DNA from: an uncultured Paenibacillaceae bacterium
GTDB taxonomy: Bacteria; Bacillota; Bacilli; Paenibacillales; DA-C8
DNA: 54,275 bases
NCBI GenBank assembly: GCA_937957685.1
Contig: CALGAO010000077.1
Location: 1 to 54,275, forward strand
Reading direction: 5' to 3'
Shown here: positions 1 through 8,562 of the stretch, in pieces
How the letters are laid out: each line of letters begins with the position of its first letter
Numbering within the stretch: the stretch's first letter is position 1
The notes under the pieces: generated by a model
What the model saw: only the letters and a program-made list of their open reading frames with translations
Told to the model about the DNA's origin: nothing
Databases searched by the model: none
Translations under genes and position numbers: made by a program

Positions 1-77
1 GGAAGCCTTTTTCCATGCTTTTCCGCATTCGTTCACCAATTATTCCTTTTTTCTGCCCACAAACATTTTACACTCAC
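1..77. repeat. 77-bp terminal inverted repeat, left copy
   Basis: Bases 1-77 are the exact reverse complement of 54199-54275; the match stops at base 78 (C here, T in the other copy). Reading outward there is a purine-rich AAGGA-type site followed by a GTG codon, so an outward-facing gene start inside the repeat is possible. An exact length of 77 equals a common de Bruijn k-mer size, so the likeliest reading is that both contig ends run into the same longer repeat. A real mobile-element end cannot be excluded. Confidence 0.9.
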
Positions 78-337
78 CTGCCGCCCTCGCTCCTGCCTCT
101 GACTTCTACTGCGTCCCCTTCAGCCGCCGGTTCGACGAAACAGCCTTCCACGACATTTCGTTGCTCCAGCCAGATATTCGCCATATAGCCATTCATGACG
201 CCGACGCATCACCAGTAACCCATGATAAAGGCGGCGGTATATCCCCGGCTCAGGATCTCTTCCGGGCTGCACAATAAGGTATCCACCTTTCTCCCAACAC
301 CATTCCATCCGATGGCAAGCCAATAAGAGGAGGCCAT
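74..337 (-). pseudogene. Possible gene remnant with an in-frame TGA
   Basis: Read on the minus strand from an ATG at 337, this frame gives 42 codons (beginning MASSYWLAIGWNG) up to a TGA at 209-211, then stays open for 44 more codons (including MNGYMANIWLEQ) to a TGA at 74-76, one base from the edge of the 77-bp repeat. Composition and third-position GC look more protein-like than the uninterrupted frame at 120-323, which is arginine-rich. It could be a gene broken by a stop codon, two tiny genes or non-coding sequence. No family is recognised. Confidence 0.2.
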
Positions 338-393
338 CCTCAGCCAGTCTGCACTGACTGATGGACAGCCTCCTCCAGCACGCCGGATCAGCC

Positions 394-2133
394 TTAATCC
401 AGCATCACTTTATCCCCGTAGGTCGCTTCCCAGGCCGCCTTGCGCTCATCGATGATCGCCTGACCGCCGGACCTGAGGTAATCGTCCATGCCTGCATCGT
501 ATACCCTGTCGAAATCCGACACCGGCGCTACGACCGCCTGGTTCAGGAATGTATCCCGCTTCTCCTTGAGCGCCTGGCCTTGACCGCTCTCGGCCTTGAT
601 CTCGCCCACGGCGGCATTCTTGCCGATCCGCCCTTCATGGGTCGTGATCTGATGCGCGATCTCGATAAACCGCTTGTCGACACCGGCATAGCCGTTGGCG
701 ATCGACTTGGTCGTCAGATCCGGATCGCCCAGATTCAGACCGTTGTAAGTGATCGTATAGTCGATGTTGTTCGGGGAGTTCATGATCTTCTCGCCCGTCG
801 TGGCCAGCGTCTTGTACGAGCCGTCAGGCATCTTCTCGTGCGTGACGCCCTCCTCGCCGAATTGCAGGAAGATGCGGTTCTCCACCTTCGTGATCCAGTT
901 CAGATAGAGCAGCGATGCGATCGGTTCCTTGTTCGTGGACGGGAAGAACACCTTGCGGTCAATCGGGCCGGACAGGAACTTCCGGTAGACGCCCGCATCG
1001 TTCTTGAACGGTTCGACCGCGATGTAGGCCGCATCGGGACCGACGAGACGCTGCAGATTCGCATGGATGCTGTCGTCGCCGTTGCGGTACGGATAATCCC
1101 AGTTATGCATAAACGAGCCCACATAGCCGGATTTCATCAGGTTGTCTTCGGTCGGATCGCCGGCAGGGTACAGCGGGAAGTCCTTCCAGATGAGTCCATC
1201 ATTGTACCACTTGTTGAGCACCCGGATGCCTTCCTTGTATCCCGGATAGAGCAGGTGCCGATCGTCGAAGCCGTAGATGAACAGATCCTTGTCGGTGATA
1301 TCGTTCGGCACGAAGGCTGTCGTCAGATGGTCGGCGCGCCAGCCCACGTCGAAGCTGATCGAGAACGGGATCATCTTGTCCGCGTCAGCTCCGAGGAGCA
1401 GCTGCGCATTGTCGCGGAACGCGTACAGCATATTCTCAAATTCCTGCAAGGTGGTCGGCGGATTCAGGTTCAGCTTCTTCAGCCAGTCTTCGCGCACGAA
1501 GGTGTTGATGCGGTTCAGCACGTTCAGGCGCGCTTCGATGGCCCAGATGGTGCCTGTCTTCGGATCCCTGTCCCAGTAGATGTTCGTATCCGTGAGCAGA
1601 TCCCACAGATCAGTCAGGTATGGCTTCATTTCCTCCAGATAAGGAGCCAGGTCCAGCACGCCGCCCATGCCGGCGTAGGTCTGAATCGTCGGATAGGAAT
1701 AGGTCACGCTGATGTCCGGCGCCTCGCCTGCGGCCAGCAGGTTGTTGATGACATCGGTCTCCGTCCAGCGCGGCACTGGAACGAAGGTTACCTCCACATT
1801 ATGGTCGCGCAGCATGCCTTGCTTGATGTAATCCGTATAGAAGTTGTCCTCCGGCGGCGTCCCGCCATCGTTGCCGCGGTCATACACCTCGACGGTGATC
1901 TTGCGCGTCTCCTTGAATCTCAGATTGGCGTCCAGCCCGTACTTTTCCAGCACGTCGCTGACCGAGTCACCCCCGCCGCTGGAACCGCCTCCTGATCCGG
2001 AGTTGCTGCCGGATGATGTGCCGCTTTGTGTCTGACCTGTTGAAGATGAGTTGTTGTTCGATGTACATGCGGTGAAGACCAACACAAGTGCAAGAATGAG
2101 TGTCAGTATGGACGACATGTTACGAAGCCTCAT
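394..2133 (-). CDS. Extracellular solute-binding lipoprotein of a sugar ABC importer (LplA/YtcQ type)
   Basis: The 579-residue precursor has a basic start, a hydrophobic signal segment and a lipobox ending in Cys23 (VFTAC), followed by a Ser/Gly/Asn-rich linker to about residue 55. The rest looks like the large family-1 solute-binding proteins paired with LplB/LplC permeases, with a YTDYIKQGML segment near the start of the mature fold. It should be anchored outside the membrane and deliver an oligosaccharide to the two permeases encoded just upstream (2236-3105 and 3118-4047). No ATPase gene is present, which is usual because these systems share an MsmX-type ATPase. The ATG at 2133 follows a GAGGGGG ribosome site. 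The substrate cannot be read from sequence; plant or microbial oligosaccharides are typical for the family. Confidence 0.88.
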   Translation of the reverse strand: MRLRNMSSILTLILALVLVFTACTSNNNSSSTGQTQSGTSSGSNSGSGGGSSGGGDSVSDVLEKYGLDANLRFKETRKITVEVYDRGNDGGTPPEDNFYTDYIKQGMLRDHNVEVTFVPVPRWTETDVINNLLAAGEAPDISVTYSYPTIQTYAGMGGVLDLAPYLEEMKPYLTDLWDLLTDTNIYWDRDPKTGTIWAIEARLNVLNRINTFVREDWLKKLNLNPPTTLQEFENMLYAFRDNAQLLLGADADKMIPFSISFDVGWRADHLTTAFVPNDITDKDLFIYGFDDRHLLYPGYKEGIRVLNKWYNDGLIWKDFPLYPAGDPTEDNLMKSGYVGSFMHNWDYPYRNGDDSIHANLQRLVGPDAAYIAVEPFKNDAGVYRKFLSGPIDRKVFFPSTNKEPIASLLYLNWITKVENRIFLQFGEEGVTHEKMPDGSYKTLATTGEKIMNSPNNIDYTITYNGLNLGDPDLTTKSIANGYAGVDKRFIEIAHQITTHEGRIGKNAAVGEIKAESGQGQALKEKRDTFLNQAVVAPVSDFDRVYDAGMDDYLRSGGQAIIDERKAAWEATYGDKVMLD

Positions 2134-2170
2134 GTTCGTTCCCCCTCGTAAACATTTTTGGACTAATCTA

Positions 2171-2196
2171 TAAAAATTGGCTTAAGCCAATTTTTA
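2171..2196 (-). promoter_or_regulatory. Perfect 26-bp palindrome between permease and binding-protein genes
   Basis: The sequence is its own reverse complement, with arms TAAAAATTGGCTT and AAGCCAATTTTTA. It lies 40 bases after the LplC-type permease and 38 before the binding-protein start. As RNA it forms a hairpin ending in a U-rich arm. Such hairpins can act as weak terminators or as 3' stabilisers that set different levels of permease and binding protein; a symmetric operator is also possible. Confidence 0.6.
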
Positions 2197-2235
2197 TCCT
2201 ATGCCTCGGCTGCAACCGGCTCCTCCACTTCGTGA

Positions 2236-3105
2236 CTAGCCCTTCACGGCCCCGAGAGTAACACCGGAGATGAAGTATCTCTGCAGCCACGGATAGACGA
2301 TCAGGATCGGCACCGTCGCGAACATGACCGTGGCGGACTTGATCGTCTCCGACAGGCCCGGAGTGGTGAACCCTTCCTGGGTCGCGACCTCGATGCTGTT
2401 GATGCTGTTCAGGATGTTGTACAGCAGGAGCTGGATCGGGTAGTATTTCCGATCCGACATATACAGGAGCGCGTCCGTGAAGCCGTTCCAGCGGCCCACC
2501 GCGTAGAACAGGGCCAGCGTGGCAAGCACGGGAGTGGACAGCGGCAGATAGACGTTGACCAGGATGCGGAGCGGCCCGGCTCCATCGAGCTCCGCGGACT
2601 CGCGCAGACTTTCCGGGATGCCATACAGGAAGCTGCGCAGGATGATGACATAGAAGACGCTGATGCAGTTCGGGATGATCAGGACCAGCGGATTGTTGAG
2701 CAGGTGCAGTTCTTTCAGCAGCAGGTAGGTCGGGATCGTCCCCGCATTGAAATACATGGTGAACAGGATCAGCGCGATGATGAATTTCTTGCCTTTCAGG
2801 TTGTCATAGATGAGCGGATAGGCGCACAGGATCGTCATGAACAGCGACCAGATCGTGCAGATCACGGTCAGGATGGCTGTCCAGGCGAGCGACCAGGTGT
2901 ATTTGGAATCGCTCAGCACCGTCTCGTAGGCGCTGAAGTTGAACCCCTTCGGCCAGAGGAACACCTCGTTCCGGATCAGCGCTTCCGCCGTGCTGAGCGA
3001 GCGCGCCGCGATGTTCAGCACCGGCAGGAGACAGACGAGGATCGCGATGACGCAGATGAATACGATGACCCAATCTCCAATTCTTGTGCTTCTGGACTTG
3101 ACCAT
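2236..3105 (-). CDS. Sugar ABC transporter permease, LplC/YtcP type
   Basis: This 289-residue inner-membrane protein has about six hydrophobic segments, beginning with WVIVFICVIAILVCLLPVLN, and carries the ABC-permease EAA loop around residues 185-205 (SAELDGAGPLRILVNVYLPL). The C-terminal WLQRYFISGVTLGAVKG is characteristic of the LplC/YtcP branch of MalG-like permeases. It should pair with the permease at 3118-4047 and receive substrate from the lipoprotein at 394-2133. The ATG follows an AGGAGGGG site, and the gap to the upstream permease is 12 bases, so the two are co-transcribed. Confidence 0.92.
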   Translation of the reverse strand: MVKSRSTRIGDWVIVFICVIAILVCLLPVLNIAARSLSTAEALIRNEVFLWPKGFNFSAYETVLSDSKYTWSLAWTAILTVICTIWSLFMTILCAYPLIYDNLKGKKFIIALILFTMYFNAGTIPTYLLLKELHLLNNPLVLIIPNCISVFYVIILRSFLYGIPESLRESAELDGAGPLRILVNVYLPLSTPVLATLALFYAVGRWNGFTDALLYMSDRKYYPIQLLLYNILNSINSIEVATQEGFTTPGLSETIKSATVMFATVPILIVYPWLQRYFISGVTLGAVKG

Positions 3106-3117
3106 GAATCGCCCCTC

Positions 3118-4047
3118 CTACCATATGCCACGTTCGCCGGTCTTCTTCGCCAGAGCGTTGGCTGCGAACAGGAAGATGACGCATACCACGGACTGGAACA
3201 AGCCGACAGCAGTGGAGAGTGAGAATTGCAAGCCGCGGATACCGTAGTTGTACACGAATATGGAGATGACGTTGGAAACCTCGGTGACCAGCTTGTTGCT
3301 GAGCGCGTATGGCCGGTCGAATTCGCTGCTCAGGATATGGCCCAGGCTCAGGATCAGCAGGACGATGATCGTCGGGCGAAGTCCGGGCAGCGTGACATGC
3401 CAGATCTTGCGGAATCGTCCCGCACCATCCACCGAGGCAGCCTCGTAGAGCTCGGGGTTGATGCCGGCGATCGCCGCCAGATAGATGATGGTGTTCCAGC
3501 CGACACTTTGCCAGATGCCGAGCAGGACGTACATGACGACCCAGTACACGGGGTCATTCAGAAAGGGGATCGACGGGAAGCCCATCCTGTTCAACATGAT
3601 ATTGATCAATCCGTTCGTCGGCGCGAACAGCTGCAGCGCCATGCCGGAGATGATGATCCAGGACAGAAAGTGAGGCAGGTAGACAACGGTCTGGGTGAAT
3701 CGCTTGAAGCGTTTGAAAGCGAGTTCATTCAGGATCAGGGCAAGGATGATGGGCGCCGGGAATCCAAACAGCAGATCCAGGAAGTTCAGCATCAGCGTGT
3801 TGCGAATCGCATACAGAAAATCCCGGTTGGAAAAGGCCTGTATAAAGTATTGGAAGCCGTGGTTGTCCGCCCATTCCATCTCCCAGGGGCTCTTGACGAT
3901 GCTGTAGTTCTTGAATGCGATCTGGATATAGCCCATCGGAATATAACGGAAAATGATAAAGAAGGCAACCGGAAGAAGCAGCATCACATAGAGAATCCAG
4001 TAACGTTTGAAATAGCTCAGCGTTTTGCTTACTTTTGAATTCGACAT
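3118..4047 (-). CDS. Sugar ABC transporter permease, LplB type
   Basis: About 309 residues when started at the ATG at 4047, which has an AAGGCGG ribosome site; a longer open frame to 4206 lacks a good site and encodes a polar stretch. The N-terminal YWILYVMLLLPVAFFIIFRYIPMG segment begins the membrane domain, and an EAA loop lies near the middle (YEAASVDGAGRFRKIWHVTL). It is the first gene of the importer operon (permease, permease, binding protein). The C-terminal AKKTGERGIW is typical of LplB homologues. The adjacent AraC gene suggests substrate-specific induction. Confidence 0.92.
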   Translation of the reverse strand: MSNSKVSKTLSYFKRYWILYVMLLLPVAFFIIFRYIPMGYIQIAFKNYSIVKSPWEMEWADNHGFQYFIQAFSNRDFLYAIRNTLMLNFLDLLFGFPAPIILALILNELAFKRFKRFTQTVVYLPHFLSWIIISGMALQLFAPTNGLINIMLNRMGFPSIPFLNDPVYWVVMYVLLGIWQSVGWNTIIYLAAIAGINPELYEAASVDGAGRFRKIWHVTLPGLRPTIIVLLILSLGHILSSEFDRPYALSNKLVTEVSNVISIFVYNYGIRGLQFSLSTAVGLFQSVVCVIFLFAANALAKKTGERGIW

Positions 4048-4270
4048 ATATGTACCGCCTTCTGTCAGTCTGATTCCTCTTGTCCCTGAAGCGTTCCGGG
4101 ACGGATCTCCTGCTTGCAGGCTATGAGACTTAATTTTTACATTTCCTCCAATGCAAGCGTTGTCATTATCTAAGCTAAAGATAGCATCGACAGTAACCTC
4201 AGACAATAGTTGGAATTTAGCTTACAGAGACAAATTAAAGATAATTTTTCAAATTGAATGAAGCTCTATT

Positions 4271-5071
4271 CTACTCCGATTGCTTCTTGATAAAATGAGA
4301 GGGAGAGTAGCCTTTGATCATCTTGAACTGCTTGCGGAAGTGCGACAGATCCTTGTAGCCACAGCGTTCTGCGGCTTCGCTGACGTTGCATTCGCCGTTC
4401 TGCAGCATGTCCTGCGCATGGTTGATTCGGGTATGCGCCAGATATTGATGGATCAGCATGCCGGTTTCTTTCTTGAATAACGCCCCAAAGTATACGGCAT
4501 TCAGCCCCACCATATCTGCCAGTTCCTTCACGGTGATCTCGCTGGCGTAGTTTTCGGAGATGTAGCTGATCACCTTCTTCACCCGATAGTCGGTGCTCAC
4601 GGGGTCTTTTTTCAAGAGGATCAGCTCTATCAATCGGTGAATGATGACAAGCAAGAGGCCGCGCGTCTTGATGAGATAGCCGGGTTCCTTGCGCACCCAG
4701 GCATCGGACAGCTCGCGGAACAGCGCGATGAGGTCGCTCTTGATCCCGATATGGGACACCAGGGGCAGGGGCAGGCTGACATTCATCTGTCCGCTGATGT
4801 CATAGAGCTTGAAATTGGCCGAGTAGAGATGCATCAGATCGTCCACGATGCAGTGAGCCTTGCGGATGCTCCCGGTGGGAATGCAGAGCAGGTCGCCCTT
4901 CTTCACCTCGTAGGTGACGCCATTGATCGTATAGACTCCTCTACCTTCTATGACATAGGTAATATCATAGAACGAGATCTCATTTTCAGCGATCTCCCAG
5001 GCTGGCGTGCATTTGCGAAAGATCAGATAGCCAATATCAGGAACCAAACTGTCATTTATTACCAATTCCAT
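4271..5071 (-). CDS. AraC-family transcriptional regulator
   Basis: The 266-residue protein has an N-terminal cupin-like sensor domain (about residues 15-140; YEVKKGDLLCIPTGSIRKAH is the metal-free cupin signature of AraC sensors) and a C-terminal double helix-turn-helix (about 165-262) ending in CGYKDLSHFRKQFKMIKGYSPSHF. It lies immediately upstream of, and on the same strand as, the sugar importer operon, so it is the natural candidate to activate lplB-lplC-binding protein on sensing the sugar. The ATG at 5071 has an AAAGGAGGT site. There is a 223-base gap before the permease, room for its own promoter. Confidence 0.93.
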   Translation of the reverse strand: MELVINDSLVPDIGYLIFRKCTPAWEIAENEISFYDITYVIEGRGVYTINGVTYEVKKGDLLCIPTGSIRKAHCIVDDLMHLYSANFKLYDISGQMNVSLPLPLVSHIGIKSDLIALFRELSDAWVRKEPGYLIKTRGLLLVIIHRLIELILLKKDPVSTDYRVKKVISYISENYASEITVKELADMVGLNAVYFGALFKKETGMLIHQYLAHTRINHAQDMLQNGECNVSEAAERCGYKDLSHFRKQFKMIKGYSPSHFIKKQSE

Positions 5072-5096
5072 CCTGAAAATAACCTCCTTTACCTTT

Positions 5097-5125
5097 AATT
5101 TACTCTCTCATCACTTCCAATTCAA
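5097..5125 (-). promoter_or_regulatory. Probable promoter of the araC-type gene
   Basis: TTGAAT (5120-5125) and TAAATT (5097-5102) are separated by 17 bases on the minus strand, about 25 bases before the ATG at 5071. Both hexamers are only moderate matches to the sigma-A consensus. Confidence 0.4.
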
Positions 5126-5163
5126 AGCCAATTCGACGAAACGATACACAAGATAGGACATAT

Positions 5164-5191
5164 GCAAAAAGACGCGGAATCCCATTCCGCG
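5164..5191 (-). terminator. Rho-independent terminator after the lipid kinase gene
   Basis: On the minus strand an 8-bp perfect stem (CGCGGAAT/ATTCCGCG) with a 3-base GGG loop is followed by TCTTTTTG. It lies 170 bases after the kinase stop codon and separates that unit from the araC gene. Confidence 0.8.
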
Positions 5192-5360
5192 CCTTGCGAG
5201 TCGGCCTTTCGTTCCGGACCAGGCGGCAACGCCCGTCAGCGGCCGCATGTGAAGGATGGCGTCGCTCATATCCCGACAATACCGTATCAGTCCGACATGG
5301 ATGTAACAGCCCGTTGGTGACAACGGGAGCAATGAGCCCATGCGCCCGTCCGATCTGCCC

Positions 5361-6311
5361 TTAACGTCGATGCTCGTCGACGATGGCAGCGGCGATCGGC
5401 TCCTTCACCGCCTGCGAATCCACGAAGATCTCCAGATGCTTCGGCAGCACGCTGAAGCGGCTGGGCAGCTCTCCTCCCAGCTCGCCGTCCAGATTCAGCT
5501 GCACATGATCGCTGGAGGTGACGGTCAGGTCATCGACCCGATAATAGCGTACCAGCGGATCGTTCAGATGCTCACCGCGCAACGCCATCGATGCAAGCCG
5601 GATAAAATCGGCGAGATTGCACTTCCTGAGCACGATCAGGTCCAGCTTCCCGTCATGCAGGCTGGCCTCCGGAGCCAGCTTCTCGAACCCGGCGACGGAG
5701 CAGCTGTTGGCGAGAAGGAACATCATGATCTCCTCGTTCACATAGCAATCATCGGCCCGCATCTCGATCTGGATCGGCCTCAGCCATGCGAGCTTCTCGA
5801 TGCCTTTCATGTAATAGGCGAGCTGCCCCAGCATCGTCTTCAGCTTGCTCGGCACCTCATAGGTCAGCTCCGTCAACGATCCGCCGCCTGCGATATTGAT
5901 GAAATATTTCGTCTCGTTCTGCAGCTCGCATCGTCCAAGATCGATCTCCATCGTCTGCTGCCCCAGGATGATGTCCACAGCCTGCTCCCAATGCCTGGGG
6001 ATGCCAAGTGCGCGGGCGAAGTCGTTCGTCGTTCCCACCGGCAGGATGCCCAGCTTAGGGCGGTTCTCCCGCTCCGCCAGCCCGTTCACAACCTCGTAGA
6101 TCGTGCCGTCGCCGCCGGCCGCGATCACGATATCGAAGCCTCTGCGGATCGCTTCCTCAGCGGCCCATGTCGCATCCCTCAGCCCTTTCGTCTCATGGCA
6201 GGATGTCTCCAGGCCGCCTCGCTCCAGACGATCGAGTATATCCGGCAGCCTTCTGCGCATCTCCTCACGCCCAGAACTGGGGTTATAAATCAATCTGGCG
6301 CGTCTGACCAT
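5361..6311 (-). CDS. dagK: Diacylglycerol kinase-family lipid kinase (DagK/YegS type)
   Basis: This 316-residue enzyme has the ATP-binding signature AAGGDGTIYEVVNG around residues 64-77, preceded by IYNPSSG near the N terminus, and LGILPVGTTNDFAR, all hallmarks of the DAGK catalytic domain (about residues 4-130). The C-terminal half forms the lipid-binding beta-sandwich. In Firmicutes the family member DgkB phosphorylates diacylglycerol and recycles it into phospholipid during lipoteichoic acid turnover at the membrane. Paralogues such as YegS differ in substrate, so the exact lipid is inferred. B. subtilis also has dagK in the yer region, in keeping with the synteny of this window. Confidence 0.88.
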   Translation of the reverse strand: MVRRARLIYNPSSGREEMRRRLPDILDRLERGGLETSCHETKGLRDATWAAEEAIRRGFDIVIAAGGDGTIYEVVNGLAERENRPKLGILPVGTTNDFARALGIPRHWEQAVDIILGQQTMEIDLGRCELQNETKYFINIAGGGSLTELTYEVPSKLKTMLGQLAYYMKGIEKLAWLRPIQIEMRADDCYVNEEIMMFLLANSCSVAGFEKLAPEASLHDGKLDLIVLRKCNLADFIRLASMALRGEHLNDPLVRYYRVDDLTVTSSDHVQLNLDGELGGELPSRFSVLPKHLEIFVDSQAVKEPIAAAIVDEHRR

Positions 6312-6410
6312 ATCTAAAGCACCACCGTATCCTAGTTGAACTTCTGCATGCTACTCTAATCATTATGTCACATTCCGTGCGCACAATCCAAATCTATCCG
6401 CAAAACTTCA

Positions 6411-7199
6411 TCATGGCTGCAAAACGGCCCTGACCTGCTCTTCGATCCATCGTGCGACGCCAGGATGAGGCAGCAACGTCTCGCCGCTGTATCGATACGC
6501 ATAACCTGCGAAGCGCGAAGGGATGACCGTGCGCGTAAAGTACCCCTCGCTGACAAAGAACGGCACGAGCAGCACCGTGCAGTCCGGATGCTTGCTGACG
6601 AGGCGTTCCATCGCCTGCCGGGTCTCATCAGGCGCGAGAAGCGCGGCTTCCGCCACCCGGAATCCGCCTCTCACCTGCAGCTTATGGGCCAGGCTTCCGA
6701 GCACCTCACGCCACCGGTCGAGGAACCCGGGTTCCCTCGCCCCGTGGCCCACGACGAGCAACGCCTCCCGCGCCGGATCGACTGACAGGGCGCGTAGCTT
6801 GTCATGCAGCACCTCCACGATCAGCGGATGGTCATCCATCACGCCGGTCCAGTGCACCCGGGCCCGAATCCGCATGCGTCCCAGATCCGTCGGCAGGGTC
6901 GGTTCGTCCTGGAGTCCCAGCGCGTAGCGGATCTCATCGATATGCACGCTTCCCGAAGAAGCGAACAGCGGCACGACGATGATGTCCGTGGCGCCTTCCG
7001 CCTCCAGGTGATCGATGCCGTCCTGGATCAATCGCCCTTCCACGATCTCGAGATAGGAGGAGTATACAGGCAGCCCCTGCAGGCGCGCTTCCGCCACCGC
7101 CTCATCGACCAGACGCACCCATGTCTCCTCGCGCGAGCCATGACTGATCACAAGCACGCCGAACTTCCGCTTCGCCGCTCCCTGCGCTTCCTGATCCAT
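6411..7199 (-). CDS. Sirohydrochlorin cobalto/ferrochelatase-like protein (CbiX/SirB superfamily)
   Basis: The 262-residue protein contains two CbiX half-domains. The first opens with FGVLVISHGSREETW and includes VVPLFASSGSVHIDEI; the second opens with ALLVVGHGAREPGF and includes LLVPFFVSEGYFTR. The two histidines (SHGS and GHGA) are the expected metal-binding positions, and a downstream HID supplies another candidate ligand. Family members insert cobalt, iron or nickel into sirohydrochlorin or related tetrapyrroles. No other tetrapyrrole gene is nearby, so the metal and the substrate are uncertain. The ATG follows a GGGAGGTG ribosome site; it ends 99 bases before the lipid kinase gene and could be co-transcribed with it. 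Confidence 0.82.
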   Translation of the reverse strand: MDQEAQGAAKRKFGVLVISHGSREETWVRLVDEAVAEARLQGLPVYSSYLEIVEGRLIQDGIDHLEAEGATDIIVVPLFASSGSVHIDEIRYALGLQDEPTLPTDLGRMRIRARVHWTGVMDDHPLIVEVLHDKLRALSVDPAREALLVVGHGAREPGFLDRWREVLGSLAHKLQVRGGFRVAEAALLAPDETRQAMERLVSKHPDCTVLLVPFFVSEGYFTRTVIPSRFAGYAYRYSGETLLPHPGVARWIEEQVRAVLQP

Positions 7200-7311
7200 A
7201 TCCGCACCTCCCGGGCGCCCGCTCTGGCGTGGCGATTCATCAACGGCTGTGCAGCCACAGGCTGCCGATCACCGGCTGACCTGGAGCCCGCGGGAATGAC
7301 ACAGCTCAAGC

Positions 7312-7338
7312 AAAAATAACGGACACCATAGGGTCCGT
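7312..7338 (-). terminator. Probable terminator downstream of yerC
   Basis: On the minus strand ACGGAC and GTCCGT flank an 8-base loop, with further loop-closing pairs possible, followed by TATTTTTG. It lies about 145 bases after the yerC stop. Confidence 0.6.
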
Positions 7339-7480
7339 CACCTCTGTTCTATATGTGAATGATCTGTTGCTTCCGTTGTAGCCGCATCCCAGTCGATGCC
7401 AGCGCCTGTCTGGCAAGATCGCGCTGCGATGCCTGAAGAAGATCGACGGTCCTGTCCGGGCAACGTTGCCCAGGCACAGA

Positions 7481-7774
7481 TTACAGCTTCTTGATGCGCT
7501 CCAGCGCCATGCGATAGCCGTCATTCCCGTAGTTGAGACAACGCTTGACACGTGATATCGTAGCGGTGCTTGCGCCGGTTTCCTGCTCGATCTGGTTATA
7601 CGTGCAGCCTTTGCCGAGCATGCGAGCAACCTCCAGACGCTGCGACAACGACTCGATCTCATTCACGGTACACAGATCGTCGAAGAACTGATAACACTCT
7701 TCAATCGTCTCCAGCGATAAAATCGCCTCAAACAGCTGATTGATCGTCCTGTCATTTAACTTTTTCAGTTGCAC
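7481..7774 (-). CDS. yerC: YerC/YecD-family TrpR-like DNA-binding protein
   Basis: The 97-residue protein is full length for the YerC/YecD family, a small helical relative of the Trp repressor. The helix-turn-helix is visible as MLGKGCTYNQIEQETGASTATISRVKRCL (residues about 52-80). The target genes of YerC are not established. It starts at a GTG at 7774 behind an AGGGGTG site. Its position near yerB and the pur operon matches B. subtilis. A promoter at 7796-7824 and a terminator at 7312-7338 make it a single-gene unit. Confidence 0.9.
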   Translation of the reverse strand: MQLKKLNDRTINQLFEAILSLETIEECYQFFDDLCTVNEIESLSQRLEVARMLGKGCTYNQIEQETGASTATISRVKRCLNYGNDGYRMALERIKKL

Positions 7775-7795
7775 CTGCGTTCACCCCTACAGACT

Positions 7796-7824
7796 ATTTT
7801 ACTTTACTCCTGTAAAGATATCAA
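7796..7824 (-). promoter_or_regulatory. Sigma-A promoter of yerC
   Basis: TTGATA (7819-7824) and TAAAAT (7796-7801) are separated by exactly 17 bases on the minus strand, about 20 bases upstream of the yerC GTG. Both hexamers match consensus at five of six positions. Confidence 0.7.
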
Positions 7825-7870
7825 ACACTAAAATGGTCACGCGCCAAAACCTGTTGCCCAGCCCAAATCA

Positions 7871-7890
7871 CCCGAATCGCGAAATTCGGG
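7871..7890. promoter_or_regulatory. Inverted repeat upstream of the YqfQ-like gene
   Basis: CCCGAAT and ATTCGGG form a perfect 7-bp inverted repeat with a 6-base spacer in the divergent region between yerC and the gene at 7981. It could be an operator or a 5'-leader hairpin; there is no T-run. Confidence 0.35.
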
Positions 7891-7980
7891 ACATTCGTCC
7901 ATACATACAAGGCTCTTGCCACATACAGTATAGGGAAAACGTACAGATTCCTATCTCAACACAAAGGATCGTGAGTAGCT

Positions 7981-8484
7981 GTGAATCAATATCAATATCA
8001 ATCCCATCCGCAACACCATCATCCGCGCCTTCATCAACAGGACAGCCAGCTGCCGGTCCAGGGTTACCCTCCGTATGGATATCCGCCCGTCGACATTCAT
8101 ATGCCGTATCCGGAGTTCTATCAACAGCCGGCAGCGCCGGTCAGCCAGGGTGGCGGCGGCAGCGGCGGTTTATTCGGCGGAGGCAGGGCCGGACAGATGC
8201 TCGGCGAGCTCCAGGGCTTCGTCAATCGAATGGGCGGGATCGATGGCATACTGGCCACAGTCGGCAAGATCCAGAAGCTGATGTCAACGGTGCAACAGAT
8301 TACCCCGATGCTCGGACTGCTTCTCAAGAGAAATCCTGGTGCGGCGGTTAGCCAATCCGCCTCGGCCAGCACGCGCAGGAGCGGAAGCAGACGCCGCCCG
8401 AGGAGCGCGCAGGGCAAGACAGGAAGAACAGGCCGATCCGGCGGAACCTCCGCCAGATCGCGCGGCAGGACGCGCAGACGCTGA
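7981..8484 (+). CDS. Low-complexity YqfQ/VrrA-like protein
   Basis: The 167-residue product is one of the few plus-strand genes. The N terminus is rich in Tyr, Gln, His and Pro, followed by a glycine-rich stretch (QGGGGSGGLFGGGRAG, about residues 57-72) and a short helical core (GGIDGILATVGKIQKLMSTV, then QQITPMLGLLLKR) like that of YqfQ/VrrA and related Paenibacillus proteins. The tail is a strongly basic Arg/Ser/Gly region. YqfQ-type proteins are small Firmicutes proteins of unclear role. The GTG start at 7981 has an AAAGGA site 12-13 bases upstream. It converges on yerB. Confidence 0.6.
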   Translation: MNQYQYQSHPQHHHPRLHQQDSQLPVQGYPPYGYPPVDIHMPYPEFYQQPAAPVSQGGGGSGGLFGGGRAGQMLGELQGFVNRMGGIDGILATVGKIQKLMSTVQQITPMLGLLLKRNPGAAVSQSASASTRRSGSRRRPRSAQGKTGRTGRSGGTSARSRGRTRRR

Positions 8485-8562
8485 AGGGAATGAGCGATTG
8501 TGCCGAGGGGGAAGGGGCATCAAGGCATGCCATCAACCCCCAGGTACGATCGCGGCTGTTCA

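Noticed and set aside
361..1995. Long plus-strand open frame opposite the binding-protein gene
   Set aside because: It is antisense to a clear lipoprotein gene, Arg/Val/His-rich and without family motifs; long antisense frames are common in GC-rich DNA.
5111..5341. Small minus-strand gene between araC and dagK
   Set aside because: It runs through the dagK terminator hairpin and has no ribosome site.
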